A stretch of DNA of 6,529 nucleotides from Candidatus Eiseniibacteriota bacterium (GCA_016867695.1 VGIY01000151.1:1-6529); one strand, 5' to 3'; positions 1 through 5,877 are shown, numbered from the stretch's first letter. Numbers and translations: made by a program. The notes: generated from the sequence alone by a model not told the origin.

Positions 1-866
1 CGCTCGCCCGCGAGCTGGAGTGGGTGCGGATGAGCCCGCGCGCGCGACAGGCGAAGGGCAAGGCGCGGCTCCAGGCCTACGAGGAGCTGCTCGCCCAGGA
101 CGTCGAGAAGCGGCGCGAGACCGCCGAGATCGCCATCCCGCCGGGCCCGCGCCTGGGGGACCTGGTCGTGCGCGCCAAGGGCCTGGAGAAGGGCTACGGC
201 GACCGGCTCCTCTTCGAGGGCCTGGACTTCTCGCTCCCCCGCGGCGGGATCGTCGGGGTGATCGGCCCCAACGGCGCCGGCAAGACGACGCTCTTTCGGA
301 TGATCGTCGGCCAGGAGACACCCGACGGCGGGGAGCTCACCGTCGGCGAGACGGTCGTCGTCTCCTACGTCGACCAGGCGCGCGAGGCGCTCGATCCCGC
401 CAAGACGATCTGGCAGGAGATCACCGGCGGCGAGGACAAGATCCTGGTCGGCAAGCGCGAGATGAACTCGCGCACCTACGTCGCCTCCTTCGGCTTCCGC
501 GGCGGCGAACAGCAGAAGTTCGTCGCCGGCCTCTCGGGGGGCGAGCGCAACCGCCTCCACCTGGCGAAGCTGCTGAAGTCCGGCGGGAATCTCCTGCTGC
601 TCGACGAGCCGACCAACGACCTGGACGTCGACACGATGCGCGCGCTCGAGGACGCGCTGGTCGAGTTCGCCGGCTGCGCGGTGGTCATCAGCCACGACCG
701 CTGGTTCCTGGACCGCATCGCCACCCACATCCTCGCCTTCGAGGAGGACTGCAGCGTCCACTGGAGCGAAGGCAACTTCACCGACTACGAGACCGCCCGC
801 CGTCGCCGGCTCGGCGCCGAGGCTGACCGGCCGCACCGGATGCGGTACAAGCCGCTGGTGAGGTAG
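1..866 (+). CDS. ettA: Energy-dependent translational throttle protein EttA (ABC-F family), C-terminal part, 5' truncated by the window edge
   Basis: The frame is open from the left edge (first full codon at 3) to TAG at 864-866, giving 287 residues of a protein usually about 555 long. It starts in the inter-domain linker: residues 6-22 (EWVRMSPRARQAKGKAR) match the EttA linker that contacts P-site tRNA. The second ABC domain follows: Walker A GPNGAGKT at residues 88-95 (264-287), ABC signature LSGGE at 177-181 (531-545), Walker B LLLLDEP at 197-203 and the switch His in ISHD (His codon 693-695). The tail RMRYKPLVR ends like EttA and has no membrane segment. The known family role is ATP-dependent gating of the ribosome's first elongation steps from the E site. 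An internal GTG at 24 is not a real start because conserved linker residues lie before it. The gene converges on mtnA, 64 bp away. The subfamily call rests on the linker motif; another ABC-F member is the only real alternative. Confidence 0.93.
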   Translation, partial: LARELEWVRMSPRARQAKGKARLQAYEELLAQDVEKRRETAEIAIPPGPRLGDLVVRAKGLEKGYGDRLLFEGLDFSLPRGGIVGVIGPNGAGKTTLFRMIVGQETPDGGELTVGETVVVSYVDQAREALDPAKTIWQEITGGEDKILVGKREMNSRTYVASFGFRGGEQQKFVAGLSGGERNRLHLAKLLKSGGNLLLLDEPTNDLDVDTMRALEDALVEFAGCAVVISHDRWFLDRIATHILAFEEDCSVHWSEGNFTDYETARRRRLGAEADRPHRMRYKPLVR

Positions 867-883
867 CTGCCGGGCAGCCCGGG
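866..883. terminator. Overlapping short palindromes between convergent ettA and mtnA (weak terminator candidate)
   Basis: Two overlapping near-perfect inverted repeats lie immediately after the ettA stop: GCTGCC-G-GGCAGC (866-878) and CCGGGC-A-GCCCGG (870-882). They are mutually exclusive as hairpins and lack a T-run on either strand. Their place in the 64-bp gap between two convergent stop codons makes a bidirectional terminator possible, but in DNA this GC-rich such palindromes also arise by chance. Confidence 0.25.
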
Positions 884-930
884 ATGGACTCGCCTCCACC
901 CCGTGGCGCCCCCCGGCCCGCTGCGCCTGC

Positions 931-2196
931 TCACCCGCGCCGGCGCACGCCCGCCTCCGTCACCCAGGCGGCGATGAGCTCCGCCGGCGTGACATCGAAG
1001 GCGGGGTTCCAGACGGAGGCGCCTGTCGCGGCCTGCGTGTCCTCCGGAGCCGACCCCCGGCTCGCCGGGCTCCCCGCGGGCGCGCCTCGCCCCGGCGCCG
1101 GTCCGCCGCCCCGGCCGCAAGCGAGCACCTCCTGCGCGGACCGCTCCTCGATCGGGATCGCCTCGCCCGAGGGCAGCGCCGGATCGAAGGTCGAACTGGG
1201 CGCGACGACGTAGAAGGGAACGCCGTGGCGCGCGGCGGCGATGGCCAGCCCGTAAGTGCCGATCTTGTTGGCCGTGTCACCGTTGGCCGCGACTCGATCG
1301 GCGCCGACCAGAACCGCATCGATGCGCCGGCGCTTCATCGCCCAGGCGGCGGCGCCGTCGACGATCAGCGTCGCCCGGATCCCGGCGCGCCGGAGCTCCC
1401 ACATGGTCAGGCGCGCCCCTTGGAGGAGCGGGCGCGTCTCGTCGACGAAGACCCGCGGAGCCTTCCCCTGTTCCTGGGCGGCGAAGACGACCGCGAGCGC
1501 CGTGCCGAGCCCCCCGGTCGCCAGACCTCCGGTGTTGCAGTGAGTGAGGACGCGCGAGCCATCGGGCAGGAGCGCCGCGCCGTGCTCCCCCATCGCGCGC
1601 GACATGGCCAGATCCTCGGCGTGGATCGCCCGCGCTTCCTCCAGTGCGAGCGCCGCCAACCTCTCGGGCGTGAACGGGGCGCAATCGCCCCCCGGGGGCC
1701 GGGGCGCCGAGGCGGGACCGGCCGCATCCGCTCCAGCCGCCGCGCGCAGGCGGGCGAGCACGCGGTCGAGCGCCCAGGCGAGATTGACCGCCGTCGGCCG
1801 CACGGCGCGAAGCAGTTCGCCCTCGGCCTCGATGCCGGCGAGACACCCCCGCGCCCGCCGGCGCGCGGCATCTCCCGCCGTCTCCGGCGCGAGCTCGCCG
1901 GCGGCCCCGGGCGATCCCCGGGGTCCGCCTGTGCCTGAGTCTAGCGGCGGCACCCGATCCGGCGTCGGCAACGCCCCCGGCGAGGTCTCCGCCGCCAGCC
2001 GGGCGGCGAGCGCGACCCCGTAGGCCGCGGCGATCCCGATCGCCGGCGCGCCCCTCACGCGCAGCGACAGGATCGCCTCGCGCAGCTCGGCCGTGGATTC
2101 GAGGTCGAGCAAGACCTCCTCGACCGGCAGCCGGGTCTGGTCGAGGCAGCTGATCGTCCCCCGATCCGTCCATCCGATCGTCGGCAGCGGCTCCAC
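931..2196 (-). CDS. mtnA: S-methyl-5-thioribose-1-phosphate isomerase (methionine salvage)
   Basis: This cytosolic enzyme converts 5-methylthioribose-1-phosphate to 5-methylthioribulose-1-phosphate, a step in recycling the methylthio group of S-adenosylmethionine to methionine. The product is 421 residues. Family motifs appear in order: RGAPAIG (48-54), RPTAVNL (133-139), HCNTGGLAT (219-227), DETRPLLQGARLTMWEL (252-268), GADRVAANGDTANKIGTY (298-315) and NPAFDVTP (397-404). Cys220 and Asp300 are the expected catalytic pair, with the same 80-residue spacing as Cys160/Asp240 of the Bacillus enzyme. The frame is open further up to 2325, but that extension is Arg-rich and unlike the family. The GTG at 2196 directly precedes the conserved EPLPTIGW start and has AGGGGAG at 2213-2207 (spacing 10). 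The protein is longer than the usual 340-370 residues because of Ala/Gly/Pro-rich insertions near residues 72-112, 154-174 and 359-392. The related eIF2B and ribose-1,5-bisphosphate isomerases are less likely given the motif set. Confidence 0.95.
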   Translation of the reverse strand: MEPLPTIGWTDRGTISCLDQTRLPVEEVLLDLESTAELREAILSLRVRGAPAIGIAAAYGVALAARLAAETSPGALPTPDRVPPLDSGTGGPRGSPGAAGELAPETAGDAARRRARGCLAGIEAEGELLRAVRPTAVNLAWALDRVLARLRAAAGADAAGPASAPRPPGGDCAPFTPERLAALALEEARAIHAEDLAMSRAMGEHGAALLPDGSRVLTHCNTGGLATGGLGTALAVVFAAQEQGKAPRVFVDETRPLLQGARLTMWELRRAGIRATLIVDGAAAWAMKRRRIDAVLVGADRVAANGDTANKIGTYGLAIAAARHGVPFYVVAPSSTFDPALPSGEAIPIEERSAQEVLACGRGGGPAPGRGAPAGSPASRGSAPEDTQAATGASVWNPAFDVTPAELIAAWVTEAGVRRRG

Positions 2197-2434
2197 GACT
2201 CCCTCGCTCCCCTGAAGAGCCCGCGGCGTCGACACCGCCGGCGCGCGGGCGCAGCGTCGCGGGAAGCCGACACGATGGATATCTGCGTGCCGGCGTCGAC
2301 GCCGCCCGCGCGGGAACGGTAGCACACCCCCGCGCCCAAGCAGGACGCCGATCCCGCCCCGTCCGGGGGCCCGGAACCGGCGCCCGCCGCCGAGCGGGCG
2401 CGCCCGCCGCGGAGGCCGAAACGCCCCGGACGCG
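2197..2434 (-). promoter_or_regulatory. Leader/promoter region of mtnA with an imperfect duplicated GGCGTCGAC element
   Basis: I see no gene here. The SD-like AGGGGAG lies at 2213-2207 and a second purine run GAGGGAG at 2205-2199. Reading the minus strand, TGCTACCGTT (2324-2315) resembles an extended -10 box, but no good -35 sits at the right distance; if used, it would give a leader of over 100 nt. On the plus strand GGCGTCGAC occurs at 2225-2233 and 2292-2300. Both copies continue into a similar CCGCC then GCGCGGG tail, and the second copy forms the perfect 12-bp palindrome GGCGTCGACGCC (2292-2303). An operator pair is possible. I looked for the conserved core of a SAM riboswitch, given the methionine role, and did not find one. 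Confidence 0.3.
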
Positions 2435-2468
2435 GGAGCGCCCCCGATCCTGCGACCGGGGGCGCTCC
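2435..2468 (-). terminator. Strong GC hairpin downstream of the vWA gene, probable terminator
   Basis: A perfect 12-bp inverted repeat (GGAGCGCCCCCG at 2435-2446 and its complement at 2457-2468) encloses a 10-nt loop. It lies 25 nt beyond the stop codon of the minus-strand vWA gene, the usual place for a terminator. The stem is very stable, but on the minus strand it is followed by CGCGTCC and only a short TTT, so it lacks a true U-tract. It may instead work as a Rho-assisted pause site or an mRNA 3' end protector. Confidence 0.6.
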
Positions 2469-2493
2469 TCGGCGGGGTCTTGGGATCGTGCGG

Positions 2494-3459
2494 CTACCGC
2501 GCGTCGCGGAAGCGCGCCTTGATCTGTCCCCAGGTCTCCACGTCCGCCGGGGTCGCCAGACACTCGTCGCAGTCGTCGACCACCGTCCCGCTCAACCGCT
2601 CGCAGTCGCCCTCGAGGAGCCGGACGCACTGGCCGTCGGGAAGGCAGCAGAGCTCCGTCGCCGAGGCGCCGATGCAGTTGAGGATCACCTGCTCGATGGC
2701 GTCAGCCGTGCCGCTGCCGTCCCAGGCCGTCTGGCCGAAGACGCCGTTCGTCGTCGCCGCGTAGTCGAGCATGATCGGCGTGATCGTGTTGTAGGGGTCG
2801 CCCCAGGTGGGCACGAACACCGCACCGATCTGGATCCCCATCGCCGCGGCGTCGAGCGCGCGGTTGTGGGCGTTCACATCGTCGATACCCTGGATGAACA
2901 TGTCGTCGCACCCGCCGGGGTTGGCGTCGGTGACCAGGATCGTCACCTTGCAGCAGCCGTCGCGCCAGGCGCTCGGGTCGAAGTCGCCGGTCAACGGGCA
3001 GACGGTGCTCGTGAAGACCTCGCGCAACGCCTCGTCCGAGGCCTCGGGCTCGTTGGCGCCCCCGTCGGCGTAGAGGGCGTTGACGGCGTTGATCACGAGA
3101 TTGAGGTTGGCCGTCAAGGGAACGTCCACCTCGACGTCGTCCTTGAAGGTGACCAGCCCCGCGCGGACGTCGCCGCAGGTGCTCGTCGCCAGGTCGAGGA
3201 TGTCGAGCAGGCCGGCCTGCACGTTGCTGATCGCGCCGCCCATGCTCCCCGTGTCGTCGATGACCAGGACCAGGTCGAGACACTCGCAGCTGTCGCGGCT
3301 GGCGACCCTCGGCTCGCCGAAAGCGAGGATCGTGCCGGGCGCGTAGGGCGCCCAGGCCTCCGGGTTGCCGATGCCGCTGTTCTGGTCGGCCATTGCCTCC
3401 GGCAGGGCGAGCGCCACGAAAACGAGAGAGAGGCAAGCCATTCGCATCGATCGGTTCAT
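2494..3459 (-). CDS. Secreted von Willebrand factor type A domain protein, Cys-rich, with a CCLPDGxC C-terminal module
   Basis: The product is 321 residues. Its ATG at 3459 has a textbook GGAGGT (3470-3465) 5 nt upstream, although the frame is open to 3579. A signal peptide is clear: n-region MNRSMRM, hydrophobic CLSLVFVALAL, likely cleavage AMA|DQ after residue 24. The vWA domain spans about 60-265. Its first strand LDLVLVI leads into the metal-site (MIDAS) motif DDTGS (Asp68, Thr70, Ser72). GGANEPEASDEAL (133-145) resembles the GGGDxPEA loop of many vWA domains, and LVTDAN (175-180) supplies the later Asp. A Cys-rich module at 271-300 (CCLPDGQC, then four more Cys) follows, and the chain ends WGQIKARFR near the C-terminus. 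The mature part has 14 cysteines, suggesting disulfides outside the cytoplasm. A role in metal-dependent adhesion or protein binding is inferred from the domain; the ligand is unknown. It is probably a single-gene transcript, with its own upstream region and a hairpin terminator downstream. Confidence 0.88.
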   Translation of the reverse strand: MNRSMRMACLSLVFVALALPEAMADQNSGIGNPEAWAPYAPGTILAFGEPRVASRDSCECLDLVLVIDDTGSMGGAISNVQAGLLDILDLATSTCGDVRAGLVTFKDDVEVDVPLTANLNLVINAVNALYADGGANEPEASDEALREVFTSTVCPLTGDFDPSAWRDGCCKVTILVTDANPGGCDDMFIQGIDDVNAHNRALDAAAMGIQIGAVFVPTWGDPYNTITPIMLDYAATTNGVFGQTAWDGSGTADAIEQVILNCIGASATELCCLPDGQCVRLLEGDCERLSGTVVDDCDECLATPADVETWGQIKARFRDAR

Positions 3460-3470
3460 GGAAGACCTCC

Positions 3471-3576
3471 AATGGTTCAGCGTCGTCTGTACGACTTTCC
3501 AGTGTCGCTGGGGACGGCGGCCGTCCGCCCGCCCCGTCTCAATGGCGACGATCTTCGCCGCCGTCGCCGCCGGGGG
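3471..3576 (-). promoter_or_regulatory. GC-rich 5' untranslated leader of the vWA gene with small hairpins
   Basis: This stretch lies between the AT-rich island and the SD of the vWA gene and holds no credible gene. A small stem GTCGT-CTGT-ACGAC (3482-3495) lies just upstream of the ribosome binding site, and GTCGC at 3504-3508 could compete for one arm. A second inverted repeat, GGACGGC-G-GCCGTCC, lies at 3522-3536. I do not recognise a known riboswitch core. Whether these fold in the transcript is unknown. Confidence 0.25.
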
Positions 3577-3628
3577 CAAGCTAATAATCCATATTGTCTA
3601 TCTTTTTGATGGATTATTGGTAGGAAAG
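3577..3628 (-). promoter_or_regulatory. AT-rich island with perfect 10-bp inverted repeat, probable promoter/operator of the vWA gene
   Basis: About 50 bases here are strongly AT-rich, in sharp contrast to the surrounding GC-rich DNA. They contain AATAATCCAT (3583-3592) and its exact complement ATGGATTATT (3609-3618), separated by 16 bases. The half-site centres are 26 bp apart, near two and a half helical turns, as expected for a dimeric or paired regulator site. The minus strand between the arms has an A-run and TAGACA, similar to a -35 box, but I could not place a matching -10 at 16-18 bp. The island lies about 120 bases upstream of the vWA start codon and downstream of dtd-maf, so it most likely drives or controls the vWA gene. 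Confidence 0.5.
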
Positions 3629-3647
3629 CGCCACCTGGTGGCGTTCC
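3624..3647 (-). terminator. Hairpin with short T-run downstream of dtd-maf, candidate terminator
   Basis: CGCCACC (3629-3635) and its complement GGTGGCG (3637-3643) form a short stem with a CAG-type loop. On the minus strand the flanking GGAA and TTCC can extend the stem past a small bulge. It is followed by CTTTCCTACC and then the AT-rich island. It lies about 60 nt beyond the dtd-maf stop, so it could end that transcript, although the T-run is short. Confidence 0.4.
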
Positions 3648-3677
3648 GGGGCCTCTCCGGGGCCTCTCCGGGGCCTC
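3646..3677. repeat. Three tandem copies of an 11-bp repeat, CCGGGGCCTCT
   Basis: CCGGGGCCTCT begins at 3646, 3657 and 3668. The first two copies are identical and the third ends at CCTC before diverging. The repeat is non-coding and sits in the 3' flank of the minus-strand dtd-maf gene, next to the candidate terminator hairpin. Such short tandem repeats usually arise by replication slippage, and no function is evident. Confidence 0.8.
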
Positions 3678-3705
3678 CCGCGCCGCCGCGCTCCTCGCCC
3701 GCGCG

Positions 3706-4830
3706 TCACCGGCGGGCCGTCTCGAACTCCCGGAACAGCGCGCGCAGTCGCGCGAGCGGCAGGCCCATCACATTGAAGTAGCAGCCCTCGATCGCCGCCA
3801 CGAGCAGCGCCCCATAGCCCTGGATGCCGTAGGCGCCAGCCTTGTCGAGCGGCTCCTTCGTGGCGACGTAGTCGGCGATCGTCGACTCGTCGAGATCGGC
3901 GAAGACGACCCGGCTGCGCTCGACAGCGCTCGCCCGGCCGAGCCCCGGGACGCGGGCGAGCGCGATCCCGGTGTAGACCTCGTGCGCCCTTCCCGAGAGG
4001 CGGCGCAGGTAGGCCGCCGCCTCGCCGGCGTCGCTCGGCTTCTCCAGCACCGCGCCGTCGAGGCAGACGATCGTGTCGGCGCCCAGCACGACGCCCTCCG
4101 CCACCCGCTCGGCCACGGAGAGGGCCTTGGTCTCGGCCTGGCGCACCGCGTAGGCCGCCGGGGTCTCCCCCGGCCGCGGACCGCCCCCATCCTCGTCGGG
4201 CTCGAGCACCGAGAAGCGCGCCCCGAGCATCTGCAGCAGGTGCCGGCGGCGGGGCGATCGGGAGGCCAGGTAGAGCGGCTCGGAACCGCCGCGGAGCAGT
4301 CGCCGCCCCGCCTCGGCCGCGCTCGCCCGGGGTAGTGCGTCGACGACCATGCCGCCCTCGGGCGGCCGCCCTCCGGGCCGGCCGTGCCACTGGTGGCTGT
4401 CGATGATCAGCGTCACCGGGCCGTCGTTGACCAGCTCGACGGCCATCTTCGCCTGGAAGACGCCGGTGGCCACGCGAAAGGGACCGGACCGCAGATGGGC
4501 GACGAACCTCTCGTAGAGCGCCTCGGCGGCCCGCGGATCCCCGGCGCGGGACCAGCTCGGACGGCGCCCCTTGACGCAGTCGCCAAGCAGCGTGAATTGG
4601 GAGACGACCAGCACCTCGCCGCCCGCCTCCGCGAGGCCGAGGTTCATCTGCCCCTCGGCGTCCTCGAGGATCCTGAGCGACAGGCATTTTCGCGCCAGCC
4701 ACTCGGCGTCCGCCTCGCCGTCGTCGCGAGCCACGCCGACGAGGATCACGAGCCCGCGTCCGATGCCCGCCGGCTGCGCCCCGGCGACGCGCACCTCGGC
4801 GCGAGCAACCCGCTGCACGACCGCGATCAT
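3706..4830 (-). CDS. Fusion protein: D-aminoacyl-tRNA deacylase (Dtd) plus Maf-type nucleoside triphosphate pyrophosphatase
   Basis: One uninterrupted frame of 374 residues joins two enzymes usually encoded separately. Residues 1-148 are Dtd, which hydrolyses D-amino acids mischarged on tRNA: SQFTLLGD (77-84, with the family's active-site Thr80), GRRPSW (88-93), and NDGPVT (135-140) with the Gly-cisPro motif. After a Gly/Pro-rich linker (about 149-182), residues 185-374 are Maf, which hydrolyses non-canonical or pyrimidine NTPs to NMP and pyrophosphate: LASRSPRRRHLL (188-199), GADTIV with catalytic Asp252, KPSDAGEA (264-271), LSGRAHEVYTG (278-288), DKAGAYGIQG (329-338) and FNVMGLPL (352-359). 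The pattern resembles the YhdE (dTTP/UTP) type. All key motifs of both domains are intact. The ATG at 4830 is preceded by AGGGAGGGGG. An internal ATG at 4350 (residue 161), also preceded by a G-rich run, could give a separate Maf protein. The rsh gene is upstream on the same strand. Confidence 0.93.
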   Translation of the reverse strand: MIAVVQRVARAEVRVAGAQPAGIGRGLVILVGVARDDGEADAEWLARKCLSLRILEDAEGQMNLGLAEAGGEVLVVSQFTLLGDCVKGRRPSWSRAGDPRAAEALYERFVAHLRSGPFRVATGVFQAKMAVELVNDGPVTLIIDSHQWHGRPGGRPPEGGMVVDALPRASAAEAGRRLLRGGSEPLYLASRSPRRRHLLQMLGARFSVLEPDEDGGGPRPGETPAAYAVRQAETKALSVAERVAEGVVLGADTIVCLDGAVLEKPSDAGEAAAYLRRLSGRAHEVYTGIALARVPGLGRASAVERSRVVFADLDESTIADYVATKEPLDKAGAYGIQGYGALLVAAIEGCYFNVMGLPLARLRALFREFETARR

Positions 4831-4995
4831 CCCCCTCCCTCGCCGCCGGCGATCCCCGAGCGGCCTGCCCGCGCCACGCCCGCGTCCGGCGCAGCATCCT
4901 TCGCGTTCGCGCGACTCGGCTCGCGCGGCACCACCTGCGGCCCGCCGGGGCGCGGCAGCCGCAACGCGCGCCCGTTCGCCCGGCCCCGCAAGACG
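4831..4995 (-). other. Short intergenic region between the barrel-protein gene and dtd-maf
   Basis: These 165 bases hold no credible gene. The purine-rich SD stretch of dtd-maf occupies 4831-4842. I see no convincing promoter or terminator, only scattered GC-rich palindromes without T-runs. That agrees with read-through from the genes upstream on the minus strand, but does not prove it. Confidence 0.4.
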
Positions 4996-5877
4996 CTAGA
5001 GCCGGATCGACACGCCCGCGTAGATCGACTTGTGCTCGGGGAGATCCGGGGGCCGCTCCCCTTCGCCCGCGTCCCGCGGGAAGGGCCTGGCGTAGCGCCC
5101 CTCGACGAAGAAGACGAAGGGGATCGCCCTCGGCGCCAGGCGCGCGCCCGCCACCGCGTGCCAGCCCCCCCGGTTGCGAGGGCCGGCCACGCGGGCGACG
5201 GCGTCGGCCAGTTCGTCGGCGATCCCGGACCCGCGGCCCCCCTCGAGACGGCCAGGCGTGCCAGCCGAGTCCACCGGCAAGCCCTGCGCCCCGCCGGCCC
5301 GCTTCGCGCCGGCCCGCAGCGCCGCGGGCATCGGGGCAGCCTCCTCGATGTCGACCTCGGCGTAGTTCACGTGCAACCCTGCGCCGGCATAGAGCCTCAA
5401 GGCGGGCAGCGGAAACGACAGCGGCAGGATGCGGGCGGTGAGATAGACGATGACGTTCTCGTAGGCCGCCGTCCCGCTGGCCTCGATCTCGTCGAAATAG
5501 GCGCGGCTGAAGACGACCTCGTCGCTCAGATACTCGCCGGCGACCTCGATGCCGAACCGGGAGCCGAGGCCCAGATCCAGGTGCAGCCCGGCCATGTCCC
5601 CGGTGCCGAGGCTGCCGCTGCCGGAGAAGATCTCCCCGTCCGCGTCCTGCCAGCCGTAGCGCGCGCCGACGGTGACCTCGGCGCGGGCGCCCCCCCCGAC
5701 CGCGGCGGCCAGCCACACGGACGCGGCGAGCATGATCCGCGCAGCCGCGGCGAGCCCGATGCGCGCGACCGCGGCGAGCCCGATGCGCGCGACCGCGGCG
5801 GACCCGATGCGGGCAGTCGCGGCGAGCCCGCGCGGACGGACCGCGCCCGGACAGCGCATCGCTCCCCGGTCACCCAT
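4996..5877 (-). CDS. Predicted outer-membrane beta-barrel protein of unknown function
   Basis: I do not recognise a specific family. The 293-residue product begins with an unusually long Ala-rich export signal (about 1-66), made largely of ARIGLAAV-like octapeptides, and probably cleaved at ARA|EV. The mature part reads as alternating, aromatic-bounded amphipathic strands: EVTVGARYGW (67-76), AGLHLDLGLGSRFGIEVAGEY (96-116), NVIVYLTARI (141-150), LRLYAGAGLHVNYAEV (160-175), WHAVAGARL (239-247), PFVFFVEGRYARPF (253-266) and IYAGVSIRL at the C-terminus. This fits a small barrel of the OmpA-N/OmpX type, although the last residue is Leu rather than the usual Phe. Residues 178-237 are a long low-complexity stretch, probably a surface loop. 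The ATG at 5877 is supported by GAGGTGG (5890-5884) and overlaps the rsh stop by 8 bases (ATGGGTGA), implying translational coupling. A later start at 5859 has a poorly spaced SD. Confidence 0.7.
   Translation of the reverse strand: MGDRGAMRCPGAVRPRGLAATARIGSAAVARIGLAAVARIGLAAAARIMLAASVWLAAAVGGGARAEVTVGARYGWQDADGEIFSGSGSLGTGDMAGLHLDLGLGSRFGIEVAGEYLSDEVVFSRAYFDEIEASGTAAYENVIVYLTARILPLSFPLPALRLYAGAGLHVNYAEVDIEEAAPMPAALRAGAKRAGGAQGLPVDSAGTPGRLEGGRGSGIADELADAVARVAGPRNRGGWHAVAGARLAPRAIPFVFFVEGRYARPFPRDAGEGERPPDLPEHKSIYAGVSIRL
5722..5840. repeat. 24-bp tandem repeat, about five units, inside the signal-peptide coding region
   Basis: Units start near 5722, 5746, 5770, 5794 and 5818. The 5746 and 5770 units are identical on the plus strand, beginning CGCGGCGAGCCCGATG. 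The 5722 and 5794 units differ at several positions and the 5818 unit is partial. Read on the minus strand, each unit encodes an octapeptide like ARIGLAAV, so changes in copy number would keep the reading frame. The identical central pair suggests recent slippage, with older, diverged units at the edges. Confidence 0.85.

Noticed and set aside
2197..2340. SAM riboswitch in the mtnA leader
   Set aside because: The role in methionine salvage made it plausible, but I could not find a conserved SAM-riboswitch core; only GC-rich palindromes are present.
1277..2629. 450-codon minus-strand open frame overlapping mtnA
   Set aside because: It is out of frame with mtnA, Arg/Gly-rich and without motifs, and runs through the terminator hairpin into the vWA coding end.
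2488..3609. 373-codon open frame on the plus strand
   Set aside because: It is antisense to the vWA gene, with a Val/Asp/Arg-rich product and no recognisable domain. The minus-strand gene has a strong SD, signal peptide and vWA motif.
3583..3618. Terminal inverted repeats of a small insertion element
   Set aside because: The arms are only 10 bp with a 16-base interior, and I saw no target-site duplication or transposase. A regulator site or hairpin is simpler.
3614..5716. 700-codon open frame on the minus strand in another frame
   Set aside because: It spans dtd-maf, the gap and most of the barrel gene out of frame. Its composition is almost entirely Arg, Gly, Ala and Pro, while the overlapping frames carry clear conserved motifs.
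5722..5840. CRISPR-like array
   Set aside because: The 24-bp units are directly adjacent with no spacers and encode an in-frame octapeptide repeat, so this is a coding minisatellite.
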